From assembly GCF_024158145.1 (NCBI RefSeq), contig NZ_JAMYXM010000002.1, positions 248,001-312,000 on the forward strand: 64,000 bases of DNA, given 5' to 3'. Origin of the DNA: Notoacmeibacter sp. MSK16QG-6 (GTDB lineage Bacteria; Pseudomonadota; Alphaproteobacteria; Rhizobiales; Rhizobiaceae). This document shows positions 52,768 through 61,338 of the stretch, in pieces. Position numbers and translations under genes: made by a program. Below the pieces are notes generated by a model. It did no database searches. It had not been told where the DNA came from and saw nothing but the letters and a program-made list of their open reading frames with translations. Positions within the stretch are counted from its first letter, which is position 1. Every line of letters begins with the position of its first letter.

Positions 52768-54300
52768 CTATCGCAGATCTTCGGGCAGAAGGACCTCGGG
52801 GAAGTTCTGATAGCAAACCGGCCGCAGGAAGCGCCGGATCGAAAGCGTGCCGACCGATGTTGCGCCGAAATTGGTCGAGGCCGGATAAGGTCCGCCGTGC
52901 ACCATGCTGTCGGCAACTTCCACGCCTGTCGGAAAACCGTTGACGAGCAGGCGGCCCGCTTTCCGTTCCAGAACGGGCATCAGTTTGCTTGCGAGATCCG
53001 TATCGCTGTCATCCATATGGATCGTGACCGTCAGCTGGCCTTCGAAGCCCTTCGCGAGGGTCGTCATTTCATCGGTATCCGCAACGCGGATAACCAGTCC
53101 GAGCGGCCCGAAGACTTCCTCTCCAAGAGCGCGATCCTGGAGGTAGTTGGATGCCTCGGTCTCGAAAAGGTTGGGGCTGGCATTTCGACCGGCCGCATCG
53201 TTCACGAGCACGGGCTTGACGGCGTTACGGCCATCGAAGCGCGATTTGCCGTCTCGATAGGCATTCGCGATGCCATCAGTCAGCATGCATTGAGCCGGAA
53301 CACCCTTTAGCGCCTCCGCGGCGGCGGCAACAAAGGCGCCACCTTCAGGCCCTTTCTCGACAACGGCAATACCGGGATTGGTGCAGAATTGCCCGGCTCC
53401 CATGGTCAGCGAACCGGCCCAACCCTCTCCAATCGTCTCGCCACGAGCAGCCGCGGCGCCAGGCAGGACGAACATCGGGTTGACGGAGCCGAGCTCGCCG
53501 AAGAACGGAATGGGTTCCGGTCGCTGTGCGCAAAGATCGAACAGCGCCCGACCGCCTGCAAGCGATCCGGTAAACCCGACGGCTTTGATAAGAGGATGCT
53601 TGACCAGCGCTGCGCCGACGTCACGATCGCCGCCCTGGATCAGGCTGAAGACACTTTTTGGCATACCTGTCTTCTCAATGGCTGCCGCGATGGCTTCGGC
53701 CACGATTTCACCGGTGCCCGGATGGGCCGAGTGCCCCTTGACGACGACTGGGCAGCCTGCCGCCAGTGCGGCGGCGGTGTCCCCACCGGCAGTGGAAAAA
53801 GCAAGCGGGAAATTCGATGCCCCAAAGACGGCGACAGGACCGATTGGCCGCTCGATCATGCGCAGATCGGGCCTTGGAGCCGGCTCGCGGTCGGGAAGTG
53901 CAGGATCGTGGCGCTTGTCCAGATAATCGCCTTGCCTGATATGTTCTGCAAACAGGCGCAACTGACCGGTGGTGCGGCCGCGCTCTCCTTCCAGCCGGCC
54001 TGCCGGCAGACCGCTCTCCGAAGTGCCTATCGCCGTGATCGCTTCGCCTCGCGCTTCAATCTCGTCAGCGATCGCTTCCAGAAATGCGGCGCGCTCCGAG
54101 CGTGACGAATAGCCGTAGGTCCAGAACGCTTCCTCGGCAGCCTTACAGGCCTGATCGATAAGTTGCGGTGTACCGACCGCATAGTCATATGCCTCGCCAC
54201 TGGCAGGTTCGGAGCGGAACGTCGAAGGTCCGGCGACCCATTCGCCAGCGACCAGATGTTTCCCACGGGGGGTGAAAGGCATTGAGGTGCCTCCGTTCAT
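52768..54300 (-). CDS. NADP-type aldehyde dehydrogenase, 2-oxoglutarate semialdehyde dehydrogenase-like
   Basis: 510-residue aldehyde dehydrogenase of the long KGSADH subgroup. It has FGASNFPLAFSTAGGDTAAALAAG for cofactor binding, the general-base glutamate in FFGELGSVNP and the catalytic cysteine in GAGQFCTNPG. It should oxidise 2-oxoglutarate semialdehyde, the KdgD product, to 2-oxoglutarate. Two ATGs (54300 and 54282) both have good ribosome sites; I give the longer. It is separated from KdgD by more than 40 kb but belongs to the same pathway. Confidence 0.87.
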   Translation of the reverse strand: MNGGTSMPFTPRGKHLVAGEWVAGPSTFRSEPASGEAYDYAVGTPQLIDQACKAAEEAFWTYGYSSRSERAAFLEAIADEIEARGEAITAIGTSESGLPAGRLEGERGRTTGQLRLFAEHIRQGDYLDKRHDPALPDREPAPRPDLRMIERPIGPVAVFGASNFPLAFSTAGGDTAAALAAGCPVVVKGHSAHPGTGEIVAEAIAAAIEKTGMPKSVFSLIQGGDRDVGAALVKHPLIKAVGFTGSLAGGRALFDLCAQRPEPIPFFGELGSVNPMFVLPGAAAARGETIGEGWAGSLTMGAGQFCTNPGIAVVEKGPEGGAFVAAAAEALKGVPAQCMLTDGIANAYRDGKSRFDGRNAVKPVLVNDAAGRNASPNLFETEASNYLQDRALGEEVFGPLGLVIRVADTDEMTTLAKGFEGQLTVTIHMDDSDTDLASKLMPVLERKAGRLLVNGFPTGVEVADSMVHGGPYPASTNFGATSVGTLSIRRFLRPVCYQNFPEVLLPEDLR

Positions 54301-54360
54301 ATTGTTTCCTTTTGTTTCTGTCCGGCTCTGTCCGCGTGCCGGCAAAGTGTAGGCTGACCG

Positions 54361-54663
54361 TTAGCCCGCCATCAGTTTGGGCCAGTCCACAAAGCGCATC
54401 GGAAGAATTTCGATGTCGCCCCAGACGCCCTCTCGCGCGTAAACCTCACGCTCCAGATAGGCATCGAGGTCGGCGCGACTGTCGAATTGGCAGAGAACGA
54501 CCGACCCGACCATTTCACCCTTGTCGTTGAGAATAGCGCCGCCATCGACGATGCGATCCGCCGCTTTCTCGGTCTTCAGGCCGGCCATATGGTCGGCGCG
54601 CGCCGCCATTCGACGCTCTAGAACGCCGGGTGCGTCACGGCAGATGAGCGCGTATTGCGGCAT
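54361..54663 (-). CDS. YciI-like small protein
   Basis: 100-residue protein of the YciI/YCII fold (a ferredoxin-like dimer). It shows ALICRDAPGVLERRMAARADHM near the N-terminus and the conserved acid in a late YAREGVWGDIEILP stretch. The ATG overlaps the stop of the NTF2-like gene (TGATG). YciI-like proteins often accompany degradation enzymes, but their reaction is rarely known, and none is assigned here. Confidence 0.8.
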   Translation of the reverse strand: MPQYALICRDAPGVLERRMAARADHMAGLKTEKAADRIVDGGAILNDKGEMVGSVVLCQFDSRADLDAYLEREVYAREGVWGDIEILPMRFVDWPKLMAG

Positions 54664-55127
54664 CAGTCTCGCCCCTCTACTGCCGGAGGATGCAGATGGT
54701 AGCCACGCCCCTCATAATCGAAATCGTGGAGTTGGTTGACCGGCTCGTTTTTATTGACAGGGCTGGCGTAATAGGCGCGAATTTCACGGATTTTGGTGAT
54801 ATCGTCGTTGAAGATGTACCATTCGTCGCCGCGCAGCACCTCACCGATCCCCGTCTTCCAGTGGGTCCATTCAATAACGGCTTCTTTGCCGTCCGCACCG
54901 GCAAGAATTTTCTCGATCGTCCATTTTGAACCCATCTTCTCGACGCAGCGAACCCAACCATCCGCAACGGCCTCAGCACCGCGCCAAGGCGCCCCGGGAA
55001 GCCCCGGTGGGAAATAGTGTGTGCCATCTGCGGTGAAGCAGTCGATAAGGCCTTGCCGGTCGCCGGCATTGCACATTTCAAAATAGTGCCGGATCAGCGC
55101 CTCGGCCTTCTCTGCGGGTGTGGTCAA
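54663..55127 (-). CDS. NTF2-like (SnoaL-type) small protein
   Basis: 154-residue cone-fold protein with the usual pattern: helix ALIRHYFEMCNAGDRQGLIDC, FTADGTHYFPPG, then beta strands with WTIEKILAGADGKEAVIEW. The start is most likely the TTG at 55127, which overlaps the preceding stop (TTGA) and has AAAGGA eight bases upstream; no suitable ATG exists. It could be an isomerase, a dehydratase or a binding protein. The context suggests sugar-acid breakdown. Confidence 0.75.
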   Translation of the reverse strand: MTTPAEKAEALIRHYFEMCNAGDRQGLIDCFTADGTHYFPPGLPGAPWRGAEAVADGWVRCVEKMGSKWTIEKILAGADGKEAVIEWTHWKTGIGEVLRGDEWYIFNDDITKIREIRAYYASPVNKNEPVNQLHDFDYEGRGYHLHPPAVEGRD

Positions 55128-55852
55128 AGCGTATGTCCTTTCTCCAGCCAATCCTTGTATTCGGCCATTGTTTCCGGTCCTGCCGGATAGGTCCCGAACA
55201 GCGACGCGCCAGCATCGATTTTTGTGAACAGGAATTTCTCGCGACGCTCCTGCTCGTATGCGTCTTCGGCGATTTCCGCGGCAAGATGTCGGGGGACGAC
55301 CGTCACGCCGTCGGCATCACCGACCAGGATGTCGCCCGGATAAACAGCGACGCCCGCGCACCCTATCGGCTCCTGCATGGCGACGGCGCGATGATATGCA
55401 GGGCGTGTGGTCGCGGTGTTGCTGCGGCAGAATGCGGCGAAGGGCATTTGTGAAATTTCGGTGCCATCCCTGAATGCTCCGTCTGTGACGGCTGCCGCCA
55501 CTCCCTTTCTCATCATACGGGTCATCAACATGTTGCCTGCCGATGCGGCACGGTCGTCATTTCGGCTGTCGATGACCATGACATTACCGGAACCGATTGC
55601 CTCGACAGCCTCCCACTGAACGTTGTCATCGCCCCGCTTGTGCAGGTCAGCCAAATCCCAGTCACGATCCTCGCGCGAGGGAATGAAACGCAGCGTAAAG
55701 GCCTCCCCCACGAATTTCGCGGCTGCAGGGTTGAGTGGCGCGATCCCGACCATGAACTGCTGACGGAAACCGCGTCGGAACAGCTGCGTGGTCAAAGTGC
55801 CCTGACCGCATTTGCCAAGCTTTTCGAGCACCGAAGTGGCGATCGGCTGCAT
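55124..55852 (-). CDS. RraA-family protein (HMG-aldolase-like fold), second copy
   Basis: 242-residue paralogue of the protein at 51989, with the shared LTTQLFRRGFRQQFMVGIAPLNP, FIPSREDRDWDL, TDGAFRDGTEI and YPGDILVGDADGVTVVP segments. The ATG at 55852 is preferred over one five codons earlier, because GAGGG is correctly spaced only for the former. It is first in the five-gene unit and is preceded by a perfect 17-base palindrome. Two diverged copies in one operon could form a mixed oligomer or use two substrates. Confidence 0.84.
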   Translation of the reverse strand: MQPIATSVLEKLGKCGQGTLTTQLFRRGFRQQFMVGIAPLNPAAAKFVGEAFTLRFIPSREDRDWDLADLHKRGDDNVQWEAVEAIGSGNVMVIDSRNDDRAASAGNMLMTRMMRKGVAAAVTDGAFRDGTEISQMPFAAFCRSNTATTRPAYHRAVAMQEPIGCAGVAVYPGDILVGDADGVTVVPRHLAAEIAEDAYEQERREKFLFTKIDAGASLFGTYPAGPETMAEYKDWLEKGHTL

Positions 55853-55888
55853 TGTCGCTGCCCTCATGTTCCTGATATCAGTTGGTTC

Positions 55889-55905
55889 ATATTGTAGGAC
55901 AATAT
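55889..55905. promoter_or_regulatory. Perfect 17-base palindrome ATATTGTAGGACAATAT
   Basis: It lies 36 bases before the RraA-like start. The core TTGT-N3-ACAA is repeated at 56056-56066 in front of the divergent IclR-fusion gene. The pair suggests an IclR-type site controlling both directions. Confidence 0.55.
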
Positions 55906-56211
55906 CTACAGAATGCGAGACTGGAATTGCAAACAGGATTTTAAAAAATCCTCAGAGATACTCAGGATTTCTCCATATAAACGTATGATTTTGCTATTGA
56001 TATAATTTTACAAAAGGATCTCCCGCTTCAATAGGCATGAAGAATATTTCCCATTTTGTGAGACAATGATTTAGGAATATGATCGGATAAATGTCCAGAC
56101 TGTCGCTTCAAAAGGCGCGAAACTGCATGCCGATCGTCACCCTAGACGTGACAAATCGCCTCACCTAGAAATGACCGACCCGACCAGACGGACAGGATAC
56201 GAGCCGACACG
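55906..56211. promoter_or_regulatory. AT-rich divergent region upstream of the IclR fusion
   Basis: About 300 bases without a gene, AT-rich from 55930 to 56085. It contains the second TTGT-GAG-ACAA element (56056-56066). Otherwise I see nothing distinct. Confidence 0.4.
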
Positions 56212-57810
56212 ATGAACGAGATCAACACGCCTGTCCGCGGAACCGCCCTTCTGACAAAGGCGCTCGATATTGTCGAACTGATTTCCGACACCGATAACCG
56301 ATTGAAATTTAAAGACATAGCCGAGCGGACAGGCCATTCGAAGTCGACACTCTACCGCATTCTATCCGCCCTTTCGGCACGCGGCATGATCGATATCGAC
56401 CAGCGCGATCAGTCCTATGTTCTCGGCCCGAAATTCACCGAGATGGCTGGGTCGATCAACAGTTCCTCCGATTTGATCGCAGTCTCCGCCGCGCCGCTGA
56501 AAGGCCTGGCCGACCAGCACGGAGAGAACGTCAACCTCTCGATTCTCCTTGGCACCGCGCAAGTAACGATTTCCCGCTGGCAAGGCCGGCTATCGCAACC
56601 GTTCCACTCTCCGATCGGCGAACGCAAACCGCTCTACGCAACCGGCCTCGGCAAATGTCTCCTTGCCTTCCTGCCCGAGCAGGAGCGCGAAGCATTGATG
56701 TCTCGCATGCGTCTTACGGCTTACACGCCCTATACGATTACGGATCTGGAAAGCCTCCGTGCCGATATCGAAATGACCCGAGCTCGCGGATTCGCAATCG
56801 ATGACAACGAAATCATTGAAGGTGTGGTGTGCGTTTCCACTCCAATTCTCAGTGCGGAAAACAGGCCCCTCGCCTCGGTCTCCATAACGGTCCCGGCTCA
56901 CAGAATGAACGAAGAGCGCCGTCTGGAATTGGCTTCTGTCCTTCAAATGACGTCACGCCATATCGGTCAGTTGCTCCTACCCCAGAATAACGGTCAGGCC
57001 ACTTACCCCTCCCCGCCGGCTGGCGGCCGCTTGGAAGTGATCGATACGCGGGCCTTTTCCTCCAAAGCGCTTGGATATAGCAGCGTGTGGGGCGGGCTCG
57101 TCTGGCAGGACGGACCTGGCGGATCGATCCATTTGGAGCGCGACGGTGAAAGCGCCAGACTTGTAGAGACATCGCAGATAGACGCATCGACACTCATGCC
57201 ATCTGGTCACATTCTGTTCGTGTCCGATGGGGCGTTGATGCGCTTGGAGCCAAGCGGCAACGCCGCTTACGAAGAACGGACCGGCGCGGATTTTTCCGAT
57301 GTGAACGACATCGCAGCATTGTCCGAAGAACAGTTACTGGTATTGCGCGAAGGAAACCTGGTCAGCATCGACCGTTCTTCATGGAACTCGACCGAACTCA
57401 TGAGCGGCCTCTGCGGCAGAGCCGGAATATCCATCTCTGATGACGGCGACGCCGTTTTGGCCGCTCGCATGCAGGACAATTGCCTAGTGCGGCTTGCCCT
57501 TTCGAAGAATGGGACGGCATTGACCGAGATCACGGAAATAAGTCGCTCCGGCAATGGACGGATCAGCGGCTTGAGTTTCGACCGTTCCGGTAAGATCTGG
57601 GTAGCTTACCATCAAAGCTGGTCCCTATGCATGTATGACGCCGACGGCGAAAAGGCCCAACACGTGCCTGTGCCGATGCCGAATTTGCAGGGACTCGCCC
57701 CAGGTGAGCGGGTAAATTCGGTGGTCGCCGGTTCCGACCGTTACACCATGTCGCAGAGCCTGATCCAGGCGGCTCCCTCGTCAGGCGGGCTGGTCAAGAT
57801 CACGCTATAG
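56212..57810 (+). CDS. IclR regulator fused to an SMP-30-like beta-propeller
   Basis: 532 residues, about twice the usual IclR length. Residues 10-75 are the IclR winged helix (FKDIAERTGHSKSTLYRILSAL), and 85-257 are the IclR effector domain (GLGKCLLAFLP, EIIEGVVCVSTPI). Residues 275-532 are a propeller-like domain with repeated DG-type turns and an SMP-30-like ISGLSFDRSGKIWVAYH strand. The SMP-30 metal ligands are not conserved, so it is more likely a ligand-sensing module than a lactonase. It is divergent from the RraA operon. Confidence 0.78.
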   Translation: MNEINTPVRGTALLTKALDIVELISDTDNRLKFKDIAERTGHSKSTLYRILSALSARGMIDIDQRDQSYVLGPKFTEMAGSINSSSDLIAVSAAPLKGLADQHGENVNLSILLGTAQVTISRWQGRLSQPFHSPIGERKPLYATGLGKCLLAFLPEQEREALMSRMRLTAYTPYTITDLESLRADIEMTRARGFAIDDNEIIEGVVCVSTPILSAENRPLASVSITVPAHRMNEERRLELASVLQMTSRHIGQLLLPQNNGQATYPSPPAGGRLEVIDTRAFSSKALGYSSVWGGLVWQDGPGGSIHLERDGESARLVETSQIDASTLMPSGHILFVSDGALMRLEPSGNAAYEERTGADFSDVNDIAALSEEQLLVLREGNLVSIDRSSWNSTELMSGLCGRAGISISDDGDAVLAARMQDNCLVRLALSKNGTALTEITEISRSGNGRISGLSFDRSGKIWVAYHQSWSLCMYDADGEKAQHVPVPMPNLQGLAPGERVNSVVAGSDRYTMSQSLIQAAPSSGGLVKITL

Positions 57811-58104
57811 GCTCTTTCTACTTTCTTGTAGTCGACTGACATTAGCTGCATCCATGCGCCAAAGTTTTCACTGATCTCTCCTGCCCGGCTTGAATTTTCA
57901 GCTGTCTTTAGCCTCTCAGATAGAGGGCGAGCGCGCCTTCATGACGGCTGCGTCTATTCCAGATCTGAGGACCTGTCGCTCGAAAATCCTCCCCTTTGAA
58001 TCATCATGATCGCGAGTCCCGCTCCCTGTGTCCGGCAATCAAGAAATTTATCTTTGTAAATATGCATTGACATATGTCAGATAATCGATTTTCCTGTGGT
58101 TGGG
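57811..58104 (+). promoter_or_regulatory. Promoter region of the GlpD-like/kinase/ABC operon with TGACATATGTCA
   Basis: 294-base gap. A perfect 12-base palindrome TGACATATGTCA lies at 58068-58079, 25 bases before the proposed start, in an AT-rich stretch (58040-58090). No terminator is obvious after the IclR fusion. Confidence 0.5.
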
Positions 58105-59823
58105 ATGGAAAAGCTGTTTCACAATCATTCCGGAGATGTCCGGCAAAACGTCGCGCCGATGCGGTGTGACAGCCTGCGCCGCCTCGAAGCGTTGACCCGG
58201 CCGGAGGTTGTTGTCCTCGGAGGTGGCGTGAACGGCGTCGCAACGCTGCGCGATCTCGCACTGAACGGCGTGTCCTGCGTATTGCTCGATACCGGCGATT
58301 TCTGTGCTGGGGCGAGCAGCGCTTCCAGCAGAATGGCCCATGGTGGCCTACGATATCTGGAGGGCCGCGAGTTCCGTCTCGTCGCCGAGTCTGCGCAAGA
58401 GAGAAACCGGCTGATCGCCCATGCCGGTCATCTTGTTCGTCCGATGGAAGTGGTTGTTCCACTGGACAATATCGTCAGCGGCTTCGGGAGCGCGGTCATG
58501 CGCTTCCTCGGGCTTACGAAAAGGAGCGGGCCACTCAGCCTCCTCGCTCTGGAGGGCGCGCTGACGCTTTACGAAAGTTTTGGGCGACGCGAGCAGCCAC
58601 TCCCGTCACACAGCATAAGTCTTCGGCGCAGCAGTTTTCCGAAGGGCCTTCAACCGAGCGTAAAAGCCGTGGCGCGCTATTTCGACGGGCGGATATCAAA
58701 CCCCGAAGGACTGATCCTGGAAATGCTGGGTGAAGCGCTCAGTACCGGCGATAGCGTAGCCGCTCTCAACCATGTCCACTGGTCGTTCGACGGCTCTGCC
58801 TTCACTGTACAAGACCGGTTCGGATCTGATTCTTATGTTCTTAAACCCAGCATTGTCATCAATGCCAGCGGTAGCTGGATAGACAGGGTCAACTCTGCCC
58901 TCGGTTGCTCAACGAATTACGTGCGAGGCGTAAAGGGCGCGCACCTCGTTCTCGACAATCCAGCGCTGAAACGCCGCATGAATGGGAAAGCCTTCTATTA
59001 CGACGATGGCGCAGGGCGCATGGTCATCACTCTGCCTGTCGGAAACAACGTTCTTATCGGCACAACAGAAGTGGAAACACCTGACCCCGAAGATCGAGAA
59101 GTGTCCGGGACGGAAGTCGATTATCTTCTGAAAGCTATAAACGGCCTCTTCTGCGACATCGAGGTCGAACGGAGCCAGATTGTCTCCGTCACGACAGGCA
59201 TTCGCCCCCTGCGGAGAGGAAACGGGGGCTCCGCCACGAGCGCGGCGCGCGATCACGCGCTCGAAGAAGATCGTGTCGCCGATTCTCGACTACCTGTGCT
59301 ATCGCTCGTCGGCGGCAAATGGACGACCTTTCGCGCATTTGCAGAGGAGGCCGCTGACCGGGCTCTTAGTCGGCTTGGCAAGAGACGCGTAATTTCGACG
59401 GCCAAACGCGACTATCCGGGCGCCGATCTTTGTGTGGCGTCAGAGATTGCCACGATCGGCCGACTTTCTATCGACCGTGCCGAAATACTCCTACAACGCT
59501 ATGGCGCCCTTGCGCGCAAGGTGGCCGAAGCATGCAGAGACAGCGATAATCACCTTCTGGCTGGCGCACCTGCTTACAGCCGCGCCGAAATCATTTGGCT
59601 GATCCATGCGCGCGCCGCTTGCACGGTCCAAGATATTCTTCTCCGGCGGACGCAACTCACACTTGGAAGCGGACTGAGACGAGAGACCATCGAAGACGTC
59701 GCGCAGATCTTGCTTACAGAAACCGGACGCGATCCGAACGACGTCGATGCCGAAGTCCATAGTGCCCTCACCGACCCTCGCATCATGGGCGCAAGCGCCG
59801 AGAACGAAGGTGAGAACCGATGA
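58105..59823 (+). CDS. FAD-dependent glycerol-3-phosphate-dehydrogenase-like oxidoreductase
   Basis: 572-residue GlpD/EryB-type flavoprotein with FAD motif GGGVNGVATLRDLAL (about 39-53), SSASSRMAHGGLRYLEG, VNASGSWID and TTGIRPL in the expected order. It oxidises a polyol phosphate at the membrane. The next gene is a kinase of the FGGY family, so the substrate is probably the kinase's product, for example a phosphorylated tetritol or pentitol. The ATG at 58105 has a weak ribosome site; a GTG nine bases upstream or a later ATG is possible. Confidence 0.83.
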   Translation: MEKLFHNHSGDVRQNVAPMRCDSLRRLEALTRPEVVVLGGGVNGVATLRDLALNGVSCVLLDTGDFCAGASSASSRMAHGGLRYLEGREFRLVAESAQERNRLIAHAGHLVRPMEVVVPLDNIVSGFGSAVMRFLGLTKRSGPLSLLALEGALTLYESFGRREQPLPSHSISLRRSSFPKGLQPSVKAVARYFDGRISNPEGLILEMLGEALSTGDSVAALNHVHWSFDGSAFTVQDRFGSDSYVLKPSIVINASGSWIDRVNSALGCSTNYVRGVKGAHLVLDNPALKRRMNGKAFYYDDGAGRMVITLPVGNNVLIGTTEVETPDPEDREVSGTEVDYLLKAINGLFCDIEVERSQIVSVTTGIRPLRRGNGGSATSAARDHALEEDRVADSRLPVLSLVGGKWTTFRAFAEEAADRALSRLGKRRVISTAKRDYPGADLCVASEIATIGRLSIDRAEILLQRYGALARKVAEACRDSDNHLLAGAPAYSRAEIIWLIHARAACTVQDILLRRTQLTLGSGLRRETIEDVAQILLTETGRDPNDVDAEVHSALTDPRIMGASAENEGENR

Positions 59824-61322
59824 GCGAAGATATACTGATAGCCATCGATGCCGGCGGTACAGTTGTCAAAGTCGTAGCCTTCGACCTTTCGGGCAACGAA
59901 ATGGCTCAGGGAACGGCTATCGTGCATACCGAGCATCACGCCGACGGACGCGTTGAGCGCGATGTTGAGATGTTCTGGCAGGGCATTGTAGCAGCAGTTC
60001 GCCGGGTGACCGAACAGTGCCGGGGACAACGCATTCTTGGCGTCGGCTGCACCGGGTTCGGCAATGGCATCTTCCTGATCGACGAAAAGGGCCGAGGCAC
60101 CCGCCCCGGAATTGTTTCCGTTGATCATCGCGCCCAACCGATCGTCGACCGACTGAATGCGTCCAATCATGCTGCGACCATCTCTGAGGTGACGGGTAAC
60201 CGGCTCTGGGGCGGTCAGACACTGATGCAATTCGCTCATCTTGCATTGAACGAACCCGAGGTCATGGCGCGTACGCGGTGGGCATTAGCGTGCAAGGATT
60301 TCATACGCTTTCGCCTTACGGGCGAAGTTCTGACGGACCCGACCGACGCGAGTGGCGGCGGAATGATGGATATCGAGGCTGGCGAATATGCTTTTTCCGC
60401 CCTGGAAAGTCTCGGCGTCTCCGCGTGCCGTGATCGTTTGCCGCCAATTGTAGCGAGTCATAGCGTTGCGGGCCGCGTAACGAATACCGCCGCTCTCGAG
60501 ATGGGTTTGCCGGAAGGTATACCGGTGGCTGGCTCGATGATGGATGTGGCGGCCTGCGCACTCGGCGCGGGAGCAGTCGATGCACCCGTGCTGACGATGA
60601 TAGCCGGCACGTGGTCAATCAACAGCATCGAATGTGATCGACCTCAATCTGACGCCACACCGATTCTCAACATGCTCTACCGCGATGGCAAACGGCTTAT
60701 CGCCGAAGGCAGCCCGAGTTCTGCGGCCAATCTTGGTTGGTTTCTCGAACACGGCCTGGCTGGCCGCGTCACCCTTGATGAAGCCAGTGCCATGGTCGAA
60801 GCAACAGACGTAACCGCGCGTCGATGCCAGTTTCTGCCGCATGTGCTCGGGCCCGAACCGCGTCGCGGTGCATTTGTAGGCATCGGTGTCGGGGACAATC
60901 TGAACACCATGCTGCGTGCAATCTTCGAAGCTGTAGCTTTTCAGGCTCGCGCGCATGCCGAAAAAGCGGTGACGCTATCTGACAAGCCATTTCCGGAGAC
61001 GATCCGTCTCGCCGGCGGGGCGGCCAAAGCCCCCATCTGGGCGCAGATTTTCGCGGACATATGCCAGCAACGCGTTGAAGTTGTCCGTGCCTCGGAGGTC
61101 GGCGCGCTGGGTGCCGCAATCTGCGCGGCTGTTGCATGCGGTGCTTACGGAGACCTACCGGAAGCGGTTCGCAACATGACCCACGTCGCTCGGGAACATC
61201 GGCCAGATCCGACCTTGCGTGTTTTCTACGACCGCCGGTTTCAAGAATTTCTACGGCTGGATCAGGGAGTGGTTCAGCTTCTGACAGGCGATGCGCCGAC
61301 AACGGTACAGCAGCAAATCTAA
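59820..61322 (+). CDS. FGGY-family carbohydrate kinase
   Basis: 500-residue two-domain sugar kinase. It has an N-terminal phosphate loop DAGGTVVKVVAFD (residues 9-21), the acceptor region DPTDASGGGMMDIE, GTWSINS and the C-terminal LAGGAAKAPIWAQIFAD signature. Family members phosphorylate xylulose, erythritol, glycerol or related compounds; the specificity is not readable. It overlaps the GlpD-like gene (ATGA), so the two enzymes are likely consecutive steps. Confidence 0.87.
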   Translation: MSEDILIAIDAGGTVVKVVAFDLSGNEMAQGTAIVHTEHHADGRVERDVEMFWQGIVAAVRRVTEQCRGQRILGVGCTGFGNGIFLIDEKGRGTRPGIVSVDHRAQPIVDRLNASNHAATISEVTGNRLWGGQTLMQFAHLALNEPEVMARTRWALACKDFIRFRLTGEVLTDPTDASGGGMMDIEAGEYAFSALESLGVSACRDRLPPIVASHSVAGRVTNTAALEMGLPEGIPVAGSMMDVAACALGAGAVDAPVLTMIAGTWSINSIECDRPQSDATPILNMLYRDGKRLIAEGSPSSAANLGWFLEHGLAGRVTLDEASAMVEATDVTARRCQFLPHVLGPEPRRGAFVGIGVGDNLNTMLRAIFEAVAFQARAHAEKAVTLSDKPFPETIRLAGGAAKAPIWAQIFADICQQRVEVVRASEVGALGAAICAAVACGAYGDLPEAVRNMTHVAREHRPDPTLRVFYDRRFQEFLRLDQGVVQLLTGDAPTTVQQQI

Positions 61323-61338
61323 ACCAGGGAGAGAGAGA

